This document shows, piece by piece, positions 21,333-32,771 of a DNA stretch of 64,000 bases. The position numbers and the translations under genes are program-made. The notes below the pieces were generated by a model. It did no database searches and was not told the DNA's origin. It saw only the letters and a program-made list of their open reading frames with translations. The stretch's first letter is position 1, and each line of letters begins with the position of its first letter. The DNA comes from Monosiga brevicollis MX1 (lineage: Eukaryota > Opisthokonta > Choanoflagellata > Craspedida > Salpingoecidae), in NCBI RefSeq assembly GCF_000002865.3, contig NW_001865090.1:42635-106634 (forward strand), written 5' to 3'.

Positions 21333-24130
21333 ATGGGCGGGTGGGGACGCCGCCGGCAGCAGGGCGCGGTGGCGGTGTTGCTGCTCTGGATCGCGGTTCG
21401 GGGGGCAGTAGAGGGGGCTGAGAGCAGCATGATCCTGTCATCGGTGGGCAATGCTGACAGTCGGTTCAATAATCAGAGCTTTGTGCGGGCCGCTGGCTAC
21501 ACACACATGGCTGCCAGCAACCTGCAGCTATGTCTATCGTATCGCTGGCTCAGCCCGGCAATCTTTCCCAACGGCTCGGATGCCGAGGCCTGGCGGGCAA
21601 AGTGCGTCAAGACGGCCCAAAAGGAGATCGACGCAGCCCACGCACAGGGGCTCAAAGTCAGTACCTCCAGTCGACCTATAGTTCTCAGGAAGACCCGTGT
21701 AAACCAGTGCATCCCCATGCGCCATCTCGGCTCTCATTCAAGGTTTGGCGTTTGCATGCGGCCTTGCGTTGCATAGACCAATCATGCCATGGACGTCTTT
21801 ACCTTTCCTTCAACGCTGATCGCTACGTTTCCAAACATGACGGATGGGCATGGCACCATCGTCCTCTCCCCTATGACCCAGCGTGTGCTGGCCGGCATGG
21901 TGGATGAGATGGTAGCCCTCTTCCCGACCGCGGACAGCTACATGATTCGTGTGGGTGAAAACTACCTGCCCTCCGAACCCTATTTTACCGGCAACGAAGC
22001 GGTCAACTTTAGTGCCCCCTTTGATGTGCAACAAGCCGATTACGTGCTTCTGATCCGCATCCTCAAGGCTGCCTTTGTTGAAAAGCGTGCGTTTGCCGTG
22101 CGCTACAACCTTAGCGCTCTCATCATCGCCACCCCCTATTGACTTCAGTTGCCCTGCTTTTGTGACCTTACGCCCTCTATCTCTCCTGCTGGACGCCGAA
22201 TACTTCTTGGTCCCTTGCTTGGTAGACGATCGAGTCTTTGTCGTTCGTACATGGGACACGTCTGGTGCGTCGTCTGATTTTCCTGAGGCGGGCATCACCG
22301 ATGGGACAGGCCTCACAGTTTGTTGAGCCATGTATCGGCAGGCTTTGCTCCTTCGTCACCCAAGCGCTTCCACTCCAGTCTAGCGTACTACCTGAACGTC
22401 ACAAACCAAATCACGCCCCATCCCAAACTCATTTTTTCCATCAAGCACGGTACACTCTACCGCGACCAGGTTCCCTCGCTCAAATATAAAGCCCGCGCGC
22501 GTGTCCGTGTCCGTGTGCAAAGCAAAGCTTACTTTCGGTACTTTCCCGTTGCTATGCATGGTAGTCATGCTTGATTTTTGGCCCTACGTGGCGTTTAATC
22601 CCACTTTGGCCCAGGGTGCACATCAACAAATTGTTGAAGTGGAGTGTGCGCGCGAATATGAAGGTGTGTCCATTGTGCGACAAACACTGGCACGGATCTT
22701 TGGCATTCACTTTTGAGCATTTGCTGTTGAGCAACATAGGTAAAGGAGCATTTCCCAACTACATTGGTCACGGCGTGATAAATCGCTGGGCTGAGGTGCT
22801 TGACGGCCAGGGGCTCAAGGACGTAGTCAACAGCTCGCTCATCACGGGGCTCTGGCTTTGGAGCTCGGGCGGGTACGTCGGGCGCAGCGAACATGTTGTT
22901 ATCCCATGTTTTATTTTTTTGTTCATTTCATGTCCAACTGAACCTCGTGTCAGGGGCTGGGGTGGCGTGCCCAAGGTTGGCGTCCATGAGCTGTGGCCTT
23001 TGATGAATACACTGGTGATCTTACGATGGTGGCGCAACAACACCTCACCCATTCCCGGGTTGAGTGCCGATGAGGCTTTTCTGGCCACCTGTACGGAGGA
23101 CTTGGGCATGGCGGCAAAGGGGTGCCCCAGCCTATTGACAGCGGCTGTGGCTTCACAGGAGGCTGTACTCCAAATGCGTTATTGCCAGCCCTATGATGCT
23201 AGCCTTCTAAACCAGTACATGCCCACGAACAACTGGTTCCGCGATGATCGAATGGTGTGCTTTGATTCAGCGCGCGTGTCGTATCGAGACGGTATTGTGT
23301 ATTGATGGGCTGGCTGGCATCTTGTCTAGGGTGGCTATGACCAACTCAATGGCTTGACGTACGGAACGGGCCCGATCTTTCCATACTTGTGCGTGGCGAT
23401 TCTTTGTGTTGTGAGGCTGCAAGGTTAAGCAAGTTGGTCACGACAAACGTTCGCTCGGGGATGTAGATATGAGCACGAGCTCTTGGAACAAGCTGTGGCG
23501 GAGAAGCAGGCCGCGACAGCAACGTGGGCCCGGATCCAAAGCTTGATTGGCGCGGGCACGGCCAATGTGACCACGTGAGAAGCGGTTGCCGTGGTATGTG
23601 TGTGTGTTTGCATGTCCTTTGCTCAAGGGTGGTTCCGGTGTGCGTGGTATATAGGGGCTGGGCACCCTTTTTCCGTGATTCAGCCAAATACGGGGCCTTG
23701 CTCTCTCACATCATCGCAGCTGGTTGGACAGTGAGTGACTTCTTTTGAAGGACCTGCGCTGGGCACGCAGGCGATTGATGTGGCTGCACTCGCTCTGTGA
23801 AGGTCCTGGCCTTGGGATTTGCAGGGAACCAGACGGGTCACTTTAATGTCACAGGGCTGACAGCGGCCGTACGTGAGTACGATGCAGCGCGCAGCGCTTA
23901 TCAAGAGTTTTTGGACGAGGTAAGACGGGACAGCACGAGCCAGTACTACTGCTAGGCGTCCGAGTCCACGGGCCTCATGCTCACAGTGGGATGGTGCGTC
24001 GCAGATGGGTTCGGCAGTGGCTTCGCCCATGTATCCGTATTACGAGGACGTGGATGGCCACAACAATAACGTGACGCATGCCCCCGGTCTCAATGCCAGC
24101 GTTGACCTGTTTCGGCGCATCGAGGATTGA
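21333..24130 (+). CDS. Secreted glycosidase-like protein (TIM-barrel type, family uncertain), multi-exon
   Basis: The chosen start MGGWGRRRQQGAVAVLLLWI gives a typical signal peptide ending near VEGAES; an upstream in-frame ATG at 21237 would bury it. The mature part has several N-glycosylation sites. Segments such as YMIRVGENYLPSEPYF, FVVRTWDTSG, KLIFSIKH and EVECAREYEG, followed by a GGGW/W-rich region and NELW-like VHELWPLMN, resemble bacterial carbohydrate-active TIM-barrel proteins, perhaps alpha-glucuronidase-like. About ten exons are present, with the last exons encoding NQTGHFNVTG and an Asn/His-rich tail. The stop TGA is at 24128-24130. Carbohydrate hydrolysis is inferred; I could not place it in a numbered glycoside hydrolase family. 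Confidence 0.6.
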
Positions 24131-24401
24131 TTGAGCGGGACGCAACGGTGACGGCGCGTTTCCAACAAAAAGCAATTGACAAGGGCAACAAAAAAGCAAT
24201 TGACAAGGGCGTTGTCTCGTTCTCCAAAGGTGGAGAAAAAGAAGGAACAACCCCCGCCAAGAAAAAACAAAAAAACCAAGACAAAGGTCGATTCACTGTG
24301 TGAGGAAGGGCGGTTCAACCTCTGGCTGAGCATGTGCAAGTGAGAGAGCATGGAGACCGGAAGGTGCTGGCGCAGCCGAGCGCACGTGTGCGGGCAAGAA
24401 A
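24131..24401. other. Convergent intergenic region
   Basis: 3' flanks of the glycosidase-like gene (+) and the VOC gene (-). It contains a short duplicated unit (aaaaagcaattgacaagggc) twice near 24167-24208. No gene was seen. Confidence 0.6.
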
Positions 24402-25201
24402 TTATGACTGGGCTTGGTGTTGGCGGCGAATCTCAATTGCGGCCTTGTCGACCTCCAAGAGGCCAATCATGACGCCATCCGGCGAGCGCAATGTAGCCAG
24501 CTGCAACGAGGCAGAGTGATGGCGGAGCCAGGGGCGAGGGGGTTGGGGGGGGGGGGGGGGGGTTTTTNNNNNNNNNNNNNNNNNNNNNNNNNNNNNNNNN
24601 NNNNNNNNNNNNNNNNNGGGGTAGATGATTGGCGTGTGAGTGATAGCGGGGCAAGGCGTCGAGGTCTGAAGGGGCGTTGGCCTGCTGTTGCCCCGGTCCG
24701 GCAGCAGCAGAAGCAGCGGGCGCATTGCAAGTCGGTGTCGGGGTTGACCCACCTTGTGATCCGTTTCGTAGAGGATGCGGCCATCGAGATGAGCACCGAG
24801 TTCGAGGAGGCTGTACATGGTCGTGTCCAGGTCGGCGACTTCAAAGTTGAGAAAGGGCGAATAGCCGTTGGACAACACAGCCTCTTGCCTTGGCGTTTGA
24901 TCAGGCGAGAACCACAAAGCGGTCAAGAAGTACGACATTCAGGCCACCAGCAGCATGCCCCTCCGTTTGCCACCACAGCTCTCCCGGTACAGCGAGGGGC
25001 TGATGCCTTGACTTACCCCATGGGCACCTCACGGAGGACGAGCTGGGTAGCGCCGGCATCGAGCAAGACTTGATTTTCGGAGGAGGCCAGGACCGGCAAG
25101 TTGAGGCCCGTCTCGAAGAAGCGACGGCTGGTCGGCAAGGATCGCACCAAGACCAGGGCCGAGGCCAGGACCGTCTTCACCGCCGCGGCACCGCCGGCCA
25201 T
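24402..25201 (-). CDS. VOC-superfamily (glyoxalase/bleomycin-resistance fold) protein, three exons
   Basis: Small protein with a vicinal-oxygen-chelate fold. Exon 1 (25201 to about 25019) encodes MAGGAAAVKTV, then LVRSLPTSRRFFETGLNLPV and LLDAGATQLVLREV, the first beta-alpha-beta module. Exon 2 (to about 24756) encodes SPFLNFEVADLDTTMYSLLE, then LGAHLDGRILYETDHK. Exon 3 (about 24505-24402) encodes LATLRSPDGVMIGLLEV and a polar tail, stop at 24402-24404. The Glu of VLRE and of GLLE are at places where such proteins bind metal, but substrate and activity cannot be told. The intron between exons 2 and 3 contains the assembly gap and a G homopolymer. Confidence 0.75.
24542..24617. other. G homopolymer and assembly gap (N run 24568-24617)
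   Basis: A run of G at 24542-24562 followed by five T and then 50 N. The homopolymer is the likely reason the assembly stopped. It lies inside a VOC-gene intron. Confidence 0.95.
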
Positions 25202-27107
25202 GATGTCCGTCCGTCCGTCCGGTCGGCCGACACGATACGCGAAATCAGTGAGGGATGAGAATGGCCCACACAGTGTCGAAAGCAGTGAGAGGTGCTGCGA
25301 GCCGGGAGGGGGGAAAAGGGGTCGATACACCTCTGTGGGGCTTGGGATGTGTATGTCATGATCGACGATGATGAGCATCCGTATGATGACGAGCATCCTC
25401 ACCCAGCTTTTGAATAGCTGTGACGTTCATTTGCGCGTTTAAATCTATTGTGATTTCACATGTGGTTGTGATGCAGCATCCTGAGGTCTAATCGTGGGTC
25501 GCATCCGTGCAGCATGCAATCATACCCCCCAGCTCACCCACACCCACATTTACCCTACTTGTGTGGGCTCCCTCTGCTTCGCAGGCGCAATGCAAAGCCG
25601 GACGACGACAATTCTGCATGGTTTCTTCCCACAGCCCCCATTACTCTCTCTCGTGTGATGCCTGCCCCCTGTACACAACTTTAAAAGTACACGTAACAAT
25701 AAGTTGTCGGTGGGATGCGATGGGATGCTTTTCACCTCTTTGTTGGTGTCTTTGTCCTGAGCACGTTGTAGTTTTTTCGACGATTTACCTGTATCGGAAG
25801 GAGTTTAACCCTAACCCTAACCCTAACCAATCGAAGGAAGGAGGCCAATTGTGATCGAGTCTTGATTCTTCGCTTGAAGGAGCAGCCAGCGAGCAGGCAT
25901 GGAGACAGGCGAGAAGCGCCGTCTGTCCGTACGTGGCATCGTGCATCAACCTCACATCCCCTTGATCTGAAAGATCATATGAACCTGTTGAGGTTGCACA
26001 AACACAACAACACGAGGCGAAGTGAAGCCCCCAAAACCCACACAGCGAGGTTCTCACACCCACAAACCCACATCACCCACACCCATAAAACCCCTCGACG
26101 CTGGCAACGACACCTCACGATTCACATCCGGCCTGCATCCTCATTCTTCGAGATTTTTTTTTTTGTTAACCACACCTTCCAAAGGGTGAGAGGTAGTGGG
26201 GCTCCCTCTTGCCTCCGTACACCTCCTCCCCGGTCCCGCGACACACACACACACACAACACACACACACGGGTACAAGACGGCAGCGCCGCGCGACCAGC
26301 GGCTTGATCCATATCCCCCCCGCCTTCCCATATGTGCTCTGTTTTTGCCCTCTCGAGCGCGGTCGTCGAGCAGCCCTTGCCCCATATCATAACGTCTCCA
26401 CCTTGACGCTTTAAACCAGCCCCCTCTCTTTCCACCACCACCACCACCCCTTCACCATCTCAAAACCTTCATTTTTCCCTTAACAGCTACACTTGGACCG
26501 AGTATACCGTCCATGCCCTTGCTCTCTGCCTGTGCCCCGTACCCCGTGCCCCGTACCCCTCTCTCCGCTTTGGCTCTCTCCCGCTCTCTTTCGCTTTCTC
26601 TCTCTCTCTCGCTCCCTCCCTCTCTTGCTCTCGTTCACTTTTACCATCACACTTTGGGAACTTGAGCGCCTTGCGCCTCCTTGCCGTCTACATTGGTCGC
26701 CGACCATTTTTGTCGGCCCTCGAGGCTCGAATCTCTTCGCTTGACCGCAAGCCGCGATTGAGACGTTGTCCCAGTCTTTCACTCGCCAAGGGGCTCTTTC
26801 TCGACGCGTTTTGGCTAAGCGAGCTTGGTGCCTCATCAATCAAACAGCCCGATCCAGAAAGAGCGTAAAGAGCGTATCCCAACTTCTGGCCTGCGCCACA
26901 TTAGCGCGCTCGCTCGACCGCCCTCGCCAGGTACGACAGAGCCTTTTGGTTGGCGCGCATCATGTCTTCCTTCCTGCCTTCCTTCCTCCATTTCTTGCCG
27001 GCGCGACACCATTTCCGTTTCCGAGTCTGATCTTCTGGTTTCAATTCATCGTTCGTACACCTCATTTTCTCGGTTGGTTGTTTTCGCCTGGTGGGGCTTG
27101 CAGCATC
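25202..27107. other. Long intergenic region with telomere-like repeat and CA/CT simple sequence
   Basis: Divergent spacer of 1.9 kb. It holds a telomere-type repeat at 25806-25828, CA-rich sequence at about 26240-26270, C-rich pyrimidine stretches at 26420-26640, and perhaps the 5' UTR exon and intron of the following gene (a donor-like gtacgaca near 26931 and acceptor cttgcag just before 27104). I see no separate gene. Confidence 0.6.
25806..25828. repeat. Short interstitial telomere-like repeat (CCCTAA)3-4
   Basis: The + strand reads taaccctaaccctaaccc followed by taacc, three full CCCTAA units plus partial ends. This matches the TTAGGG repeat of animals and relatives. It sits between two ordinary genes. 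Confidence 0.9.
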
Positions 27108-29438
27108 ATGGCCAAGCGCGTGGCCTCAGACGCGGGCAGCATGGGTACCCCTATGGCTCAACGTCCCGCGTTGGCCCGATCACCTGAATCAGAGCTTGAC
27201 AATCAACGCATCTCCGCAACGGTGTACAATTCTGGCCGGGTCAGCAAGAGCCACAAGAGCCACAAGAGTCAAAAGAGTCACAAGGCTCACAAAAGCCATA
27301 AAGGCCACAAGTCTAGCAGCCGACCCAAAAAGGAGGTTCGAACGCAAACCTGCCAAACCAGCACCACTCTAGAGGACTTGACCCTTCTCGCCAAAACCGC
27401 CGCCGACAAAGAACTCGCGCAAGCACGCCCCAGCGTGACCCTCATCAAGGCGCTCGACCACGACAAGAGCCAGGCAAACAGTCCAAACCATGGCCATTTG
27501 CCCAGCACAGGCGAGCCATCTGCTGTCGAGCCCAACAATAGGCATCACAGTGTGACAAGCAGCAACGGCCACAGCAATGGCCTCAACAGCCCGACCAGCC
27601 ACAACAACACGGCCACCAACAGCACCGCCCACACGCCCAGCTTACCGGTGCCCATTGTTAAGCCACAGGCCGCCAACGCCCCTCACCCCACCTTTTCAAA
27701 TTCGGACATCACCCCATCCCAGCCCCAGCCACGAGCCCCTCAGCCCTCAACTGCAAGTTCGCGGCATCAAGCCGTCGTGGCCGTGTCCAAAGCCAGCTCT
27801 TCTTCGAGCGTTGACAGTGAACGCGATGAACATGCCCACCAGCAGAGCCGCGACTCATCCTCCTCGAGCAGCTTGGCGGAAGGGGAGTCAAGCCGCCACC
27901 CCGTGCATCACTCGTTGACTACCGCTCCAAGCACCAAGGAGCAAAACCCACCCGTCAAGGCGAAAGCAACGCACGCCACGCATGCCTCAGGTTTCAACCC
28001 AACCCCCAGCAAGTCGAATCAAGACGCGGCTCCTACCAGCCAAGCACATGCGCTCTCCCGCGCCCATAGTGGTGGTGCTTCAACGACGAGTCACGTCATC
28101 CACATGCCCTTCCAACAACAGGCTGCCAATCAAGCACAGGCACAGGCCATGCAGGCACAGGCCATGCAGGCACAGGCCATGCAGGCACAGGCCATGCAGG
28201 CACAGGCCATGCAGGTGCAGGCCATGCAGGCGCAGGCCATGCAGGCTCAAGGCCTGGTCAGCCATGCTCCCTCAGCCTATCATGCACCTCATCTGATGCA
28301 GTCCAACATGATGGGGGGTCAGCACACGCACATGCAACCCATGAACATGCCGTTTGCTGCGGGCATGGCTCCGCATCAGATGCAAATGTATTCGGCGTAT
28401 TCACACCCTCATCACCAACAGCAGCAGCAGCAACAACAGTTTAATACCATGTTTGCCCCCATGCCTGGCATGATGCAGATGCACCACCCTGGTATGATGG
28501 CTTATTCTCAACCCGGCATGATGAACATGGGATCGGGTATCATGCCCCAGCATATGACCATGAGCGGCGCCATGGTACCCCAACAGCACTACATGCTGAA
28601 CATGCCACAAGCACAACAACAAGCTCAGCATCAGCCGTCGCAGCTTCAGCAGCAGATGCTCATCCCCGCAGTCAGCCTGCCAGCTGCATCAGCCACCCTG
28701 TCTCACGACCCGTCGAGTGGTAGCGCAAACATGGTGACGGCGCTGGCCAATAGTGCTCTCCAGCAGCAGCAACAACAGCAACAAGACAAACAGCAGGCTA
28801 GACCTCGACCCCGTCTTTTGACTTCGGCCGATCGCGAAAAGACCTTGAAGAGCCTCAAGCCTCGCCTCAGTCAATACACACGTAAACTCGCCGCTGCTTT
28901 ACAAGAGCTGCGTCAGCTGCAAATGATGACCACCCCGGAGCTCCTGGCTCAACGCCGCGAGAAGTACAATGCCGTCAAGACCAAGCAGGGCATTTGCCAG
29001 CAGTGTCTGCGCAAACGCATTTTGCATACCAAATGGCCGCTCTGCCTCGCCTGCATCAAGCACAACTCTTCTCACCTCAAGCAATTCAAGCAACGCTTCG
29101 CCATTGAACCGCACAACGACCTTGAGCTTTACATCTACGGTTTGTTTCTTTCCACCGCTGTTATGCTCCAGCCCTTTTGCTTGCCGTTCTGACCGTTTAT
29201 CTGCTAGCATGTTTTTTTTTCTCACTCAAGGACTTGCGTTGTTTCGCTTGATTTTTCTGCTTGCGCTTCAACAGTGACCATGGGTCGCTTGTTGGCCAAC
29301 TCGCGCCATCAGTGCTGTTGCAATTCGGGGCCTCTTCCATCGTGTGATTGCGTCTTTGACGAGGCCACACTCCAGTGCATCCCCTGTCGCTTCATTCGCG
29401 GCTTGAAATGGACTATTGAGCTCGACTTGTGGACATAA
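27108..29438 (+). CDS. Low-complexity (Gln/Met/His-rich) protein with a Cys-rich C-terminus, two exons
   Basis: 731 residues from exons 27108-29139 and 29275-29438 (phase 1 intron, GT-AG). The order is a His/Lys/Ser repeat block (27241-27320, units SHK), a long Ser/Asn/Thr/Pro-rich disordered region, a tandem QAMQA block (28137-28250), and a Met/Gln/Pro-rich region with polyQ (28411-28440 and 28762-28790). A folded C-terminal part follows: a helical segment with SADREKTLKSLKPRLSQYTR, then ICQQCLRKR...WPLCLACIKH, a zinc-finger-like pair of CxxC. The second exon adds HQCCCNSGPLPSCDCVFD and LQCIPCRF. Cysteine spacing suggests zinc binding. The prion-like N-terminal part resembles transcription or RNA-associated regulators, but I do not recognise the C-terminal domain. 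Confidence 0.8.
28137..28250 (+). repeat. 15-bp coding minisatellite (QAMQA units)
   Basis: About seven to eight copies of the 15-base unit caggccatgcaggca in frame, with few differences between copies (a gtg variant and a gcg variant near the end). The unit keeps frame, so copy-number change would alter protein length but not reading frame. Confidence 0.95.
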
Positions 29439-30210
29439 ATGGACTGATTCACCACTGCCCCGAGCCTGCGTAAATCCGCAAATGGGTCTGCGACCCGGGG
29501 GTGGACGGGTGGTGTCTGCTTGTTTTTGTTCATCGCGAGCCTTGTATGTTGTTTGTTTGTTTTCGTCACCACTTCACAGTGCCGTTATGAGGAAAGGTTG
29601 ATGTTGAATCAGGTCTATTTTAGCTCTATAGCCAGATTGCGTGCCTTGTCTGAGTATGATTTGTCCTCGACGTGTGTAGTTGTCTTGGTTGTGTCAATGG
29701 CTTTGCTCTTCGTGTGAGTGCCACGTCAGTTCGGGGCTCGATTTTCGAGCTACCGGTTTGGTACTCGCTGTTATTCTTCTCTTGCACCGGGTGACATTGC
29801 TTTGCGCGGCGCCGTGGTCTGGATTGACATTTTCGGATAACGATGGTGGATGATGCTGGCCATCAACCCTGATGTGATCATCTTTTTTTTTTTTTTTTGC
29901 ACACGCGAAATGCGTGTTTGGCGCTACGCGCTAAATCACAATGCAAATTGAATCATCAAAATTATCGTTGATTTCAATTTTGCAAGCGTTTGCCCTCATG
30001 CTGTCTCAAAGGGTGGGTCCTTCTTCAGCAGCCGAGGGGTCAATTGGAGACTGGGGACGTGACGAGACAACACGACCCACATCTTGTTTTCGCTCGGTAA
30101 AACGCACGATCACAAACACACCAGAGATCCAAACATACAAAAATAAAACAAAGCCAAGTGGAAGGGGCTGGCCCAAGCCCTGCGTGGGGTGGCCACACCA
30201 CACGTGTTGC
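29439..30210. other. Convergent intergenic region
   Basis: 3' flanks of the low-complexity-protein gene (+) and the unrecognised minus-strand gene. It contains a poly-T run at 29882-29898. A minus-strand frame at about 30060-30200 shows a hydrophobic stretch followed by basic residues. It is not joined in phase to the adjacent exon and was left out. Confidence 0.5.
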
Positions 30211-31688
30211 TTAGCAGTCAAGCTCCATCCACGGTTGCTGATACCTTTCAGCTGAAAAAAGGAATGCATGCATCACCGTTAAAGAATGGTACGACGTTTG
30301 TTTGGGGAAAAAGCGGCAGAGACAGGCAAGGCACACGGGTTGACAAACCGTAAAAGTAGAAGCACGGGCAGCAGTCGGAAAAGTCTGTGGCATCGACATC
30401 CTCTAAAATATTACATCGGTATCAATATTGAGTGGCGAGGTCAATGCATTGTCGACATCTTGGGAATCATTGGTCCATCAACGGCGTACCGGGCAGCTCG
30501 CGGTAGAGGCAACCATCACATTCAAGACCGTCGCAGCCCTTGCAGTGTGAAATAGCGTCATTGATACCGGCGCCACACTCAGAGAAGCGCACCTATTCCG
30601 AGGCAGGGGGAAAGGATCGAGCATGCCACCCCGCCAAGCCGCAAGAAATGGTGATGAGCAACCCAAGCACGGTGAGGTCTGTTTGCGCCTCGCAAGAGCA
30701 AACATGCAGTCTTCCTCAAAGCGCGGCATACATAATCGCAATCCCCGGCATCGTGATTGCCTCCCGCTATGGGTCCATGGGCAAAGTCACCGTGAGCGGC
30801 TGAAACGTTGTCAGTTCTTTGGAGCAGAGCTGGGGACTCACAAGGCAGCTTGTGACGCTCAAGGGAAGCCACGTCTTGGGCCCACGCCTCTGTTTTGTCA
30901 AAGCCAATGTACGAGCTCAAGTAGCTGCAAAGGCGTGCGGGTGATTGCGATACCAGTACAGAGCATCAGGGCAGCGTCGAGCCGATCGTTGTTTTGCGAT
31001 TAAAAAAAGGAAAGAGAGCAGCTTGGGGGATGGCTCACGTGTCTTCATTGGCCCATGTGTAGGTGCCATAACCGACGTGGCCCAGCACGATGTGGCAGAG
31101 ATAAAAGACGTCAGTTTGGGCGATTTCCGCGGGAGTGCAATCCTTATCAGCATCGATAGTGCGTTGCTGTCCCGCGACCCAGTCACTACCGCAGCGACAC
31201 TCTTGGTTCAAGACCTGCAAGATGTAGTTGACCAAACTACCATCGGTGGCGGGAAATAGCCACGAAGAGACATCGTGATCCCATTCAGCCAGCTGTAAGC
31301 TGCTGTTGACCGAGCTGGTGCCCTTGTTGGCAAACGTGCCGCTGAACGTGTACTTTGCAAAGACATCTGTGTAGTCTGGTCGACACTGCATGCCAGCCAG
31401 GGGATTTAGGCGCAAGAGTCGGAAAAAGCGCATAAAAAGAAAAAAAAAAGCCCAGGTCGATCATGAGGCGCGGCAAGGCAAGAGTCTAAAGAAGCGGTGC
31501 AGTACCAGTGCTTACAGTAGGGTCGCTGGCGGCCAGATACTCGGTCCAATCGCTGACAAAGGTCGAGTTGTAATAGTATCGGAGGGTTTGGGCAGAGCTG
31601 ACGTTGAGGTTTTTGGCCTTGACATCATCCGGCGCAAACCAGCTGTTGTTCTCCTCACAATCCGCCACAAAGGTGCCGAGGAGCTGAG

Positions 31689-31739
<51 letters not shown>

Positions 31740-32085
31740 AGAATGCTTTCGTGAGCGCAGGCATTGGCGTTCTGACCACCTCAGGTACACTCTGCCGATC
31801 CCTGTTTGGTTGTTCGTCTCCATGCGCCTTACCGCTTGCCCATTGACCTTGGTGGCGCTGCGCTCTGCGCGTCCACGGGGCTCTGCGTCGCGCGTCGAAA
31901 GCCTACGGAGGAGGGGTGGCGAGGGGAGGGGGGAGGCACGATTTCAGGACGGTGGTGGCAGCAAGCTGTGTCCAAGACATCAAACGCCCCTCGCACCTGG
32001 GCAAAGAGCTGATGGGCGGAAGCAGCTGCGCCTGTGCCGGCATCAGCACGGCAACGAGCCCCAACACGGCAAGCGCACGAGCCAT
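30211..32085 (-). CDS. Unrecognised secreted or membrane protein, multi-exon
   Basis: It starts at 32085 with MARALAVLGLVAVLMPAQA, a clear signal peptide. Later exons encode TFVADCEENNSWFAPDD and NLNVSSAQTLRYYYNSTF (about 31690-31515). The next gives CRPDYTDVFAKYTFSGTF, a Gln/Asn-glycosylated stretch, and CHIVLGHVGYGTYTW (about 31390-31030). An exon at about 30960-30840 encodes YWYRNHPHAFAATSSYIGFD. A Cys-rich end (CKGCDGLECDGCLYRELP) splices in phase to AERYQQPWMELDC, with the stop at 30211-30213. A hydrophobic segment at about 30690-30640 may be a membrane helix, but its splice junctions are not settled. I find no family match. Several N-x-S/T sites support an extracellular location. Confidence 0.6.
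31692..31737. repeat. Poly-A tract in an intron
   Basis: About 46 consecutive A on the + strand, so a T tract upstream of a 3' splice site in the minus-strand gene. It may serve as an exaggerated polypyrimidine tract; length is likely unstable. Confidence 0.95.
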
Positions 32086-32771
32086 CGCGATGCCTCCTCC
32101 TTGCAGCTCACTGAAGCAACCAACACCTCGGCTGATCAGCGAGAGAGAGTGAGAGAGAGTTTGAGAGAGAGAGAGAGTGAGAGACAGAGTTTAAGAGAGA
32201 AAGAGAGAGTTTGAGAGAGAGAGTTTGAGAGATCGAGTTTAGTTGAGAGAGAGTTTGAGAGAGAGAGTGTCAGTGGTGAGAGAGTTTGAGAGAGTGAGAT
32301 AGATGGGGATCAAACGTCAACAACTTCACGTTCCAGATAAATTACAGCATAAGCTGAGGTTAAGAACACTATAAAATCGACAATAACATCATTATATGCT
32401 ACAATTACACACATACGATCGACTAAAAAAGTATTTCACTTATCGCCACGATTGCCCGTTCCTTCTTGCGTGTAATTAAAGTATTTTACTTTGATCACCT
32501 GACGCCTCCAAGACCCACCCACACACACAAAAAAAAAAAAAAAATTCGACGGCGGCGCGGCTGTCCCTTGCTGGTCGCATCTGGGGCTGCGGCTGTCCTT
32601 GCTGACGGGGCCTTTTGATCTTGTTGGAGGGGACGAGGTGTGCATGGAAGTTGGCGTTTGAGGGGGTTGCCTCTCGCAAGCGGTTGTGCTGACGCGTGGC
32701 CGAGGCACGCTGAGCTGAGTTTGGCTGGCCTTGCATTCGAGGCTTGACACTGGGGTCCACAATCATTCGTC
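32086..32771. repeat. Divergent spacer with (GA)n-type repeats (32140-32300)
   Basis: GAGAGAGTTTGAGAGA-type units run from about 32140 to 32300. They are followed by an AT-rich segment (32330-32480) and a poly-A run at about 32528-32545. This lies between two divergently transcribed genes and presumably contains both promoters. No coding exon was seen. Confidence 0.8.

Noticed and set aside
19107-25201. Idea of a glyoxalase pathway cluster (glyoxalase II-like plus VOC protein)
   Set aside because: The glyoxalase II homologue lacks metal ligands, the VOC protein is not clearly glyoxalase I, and an unrelated secreted protein lies between them. Proximity looks accidental.
30060-30262. Hydrophobic helix plus basic tail on the minus strand as a membrane anchor of the neighbouring gene
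   Set aside because: It needs a phase-0 join, but the adjoining donor is phase 1, which instead gives AERYQQPWMELDC and a stop.
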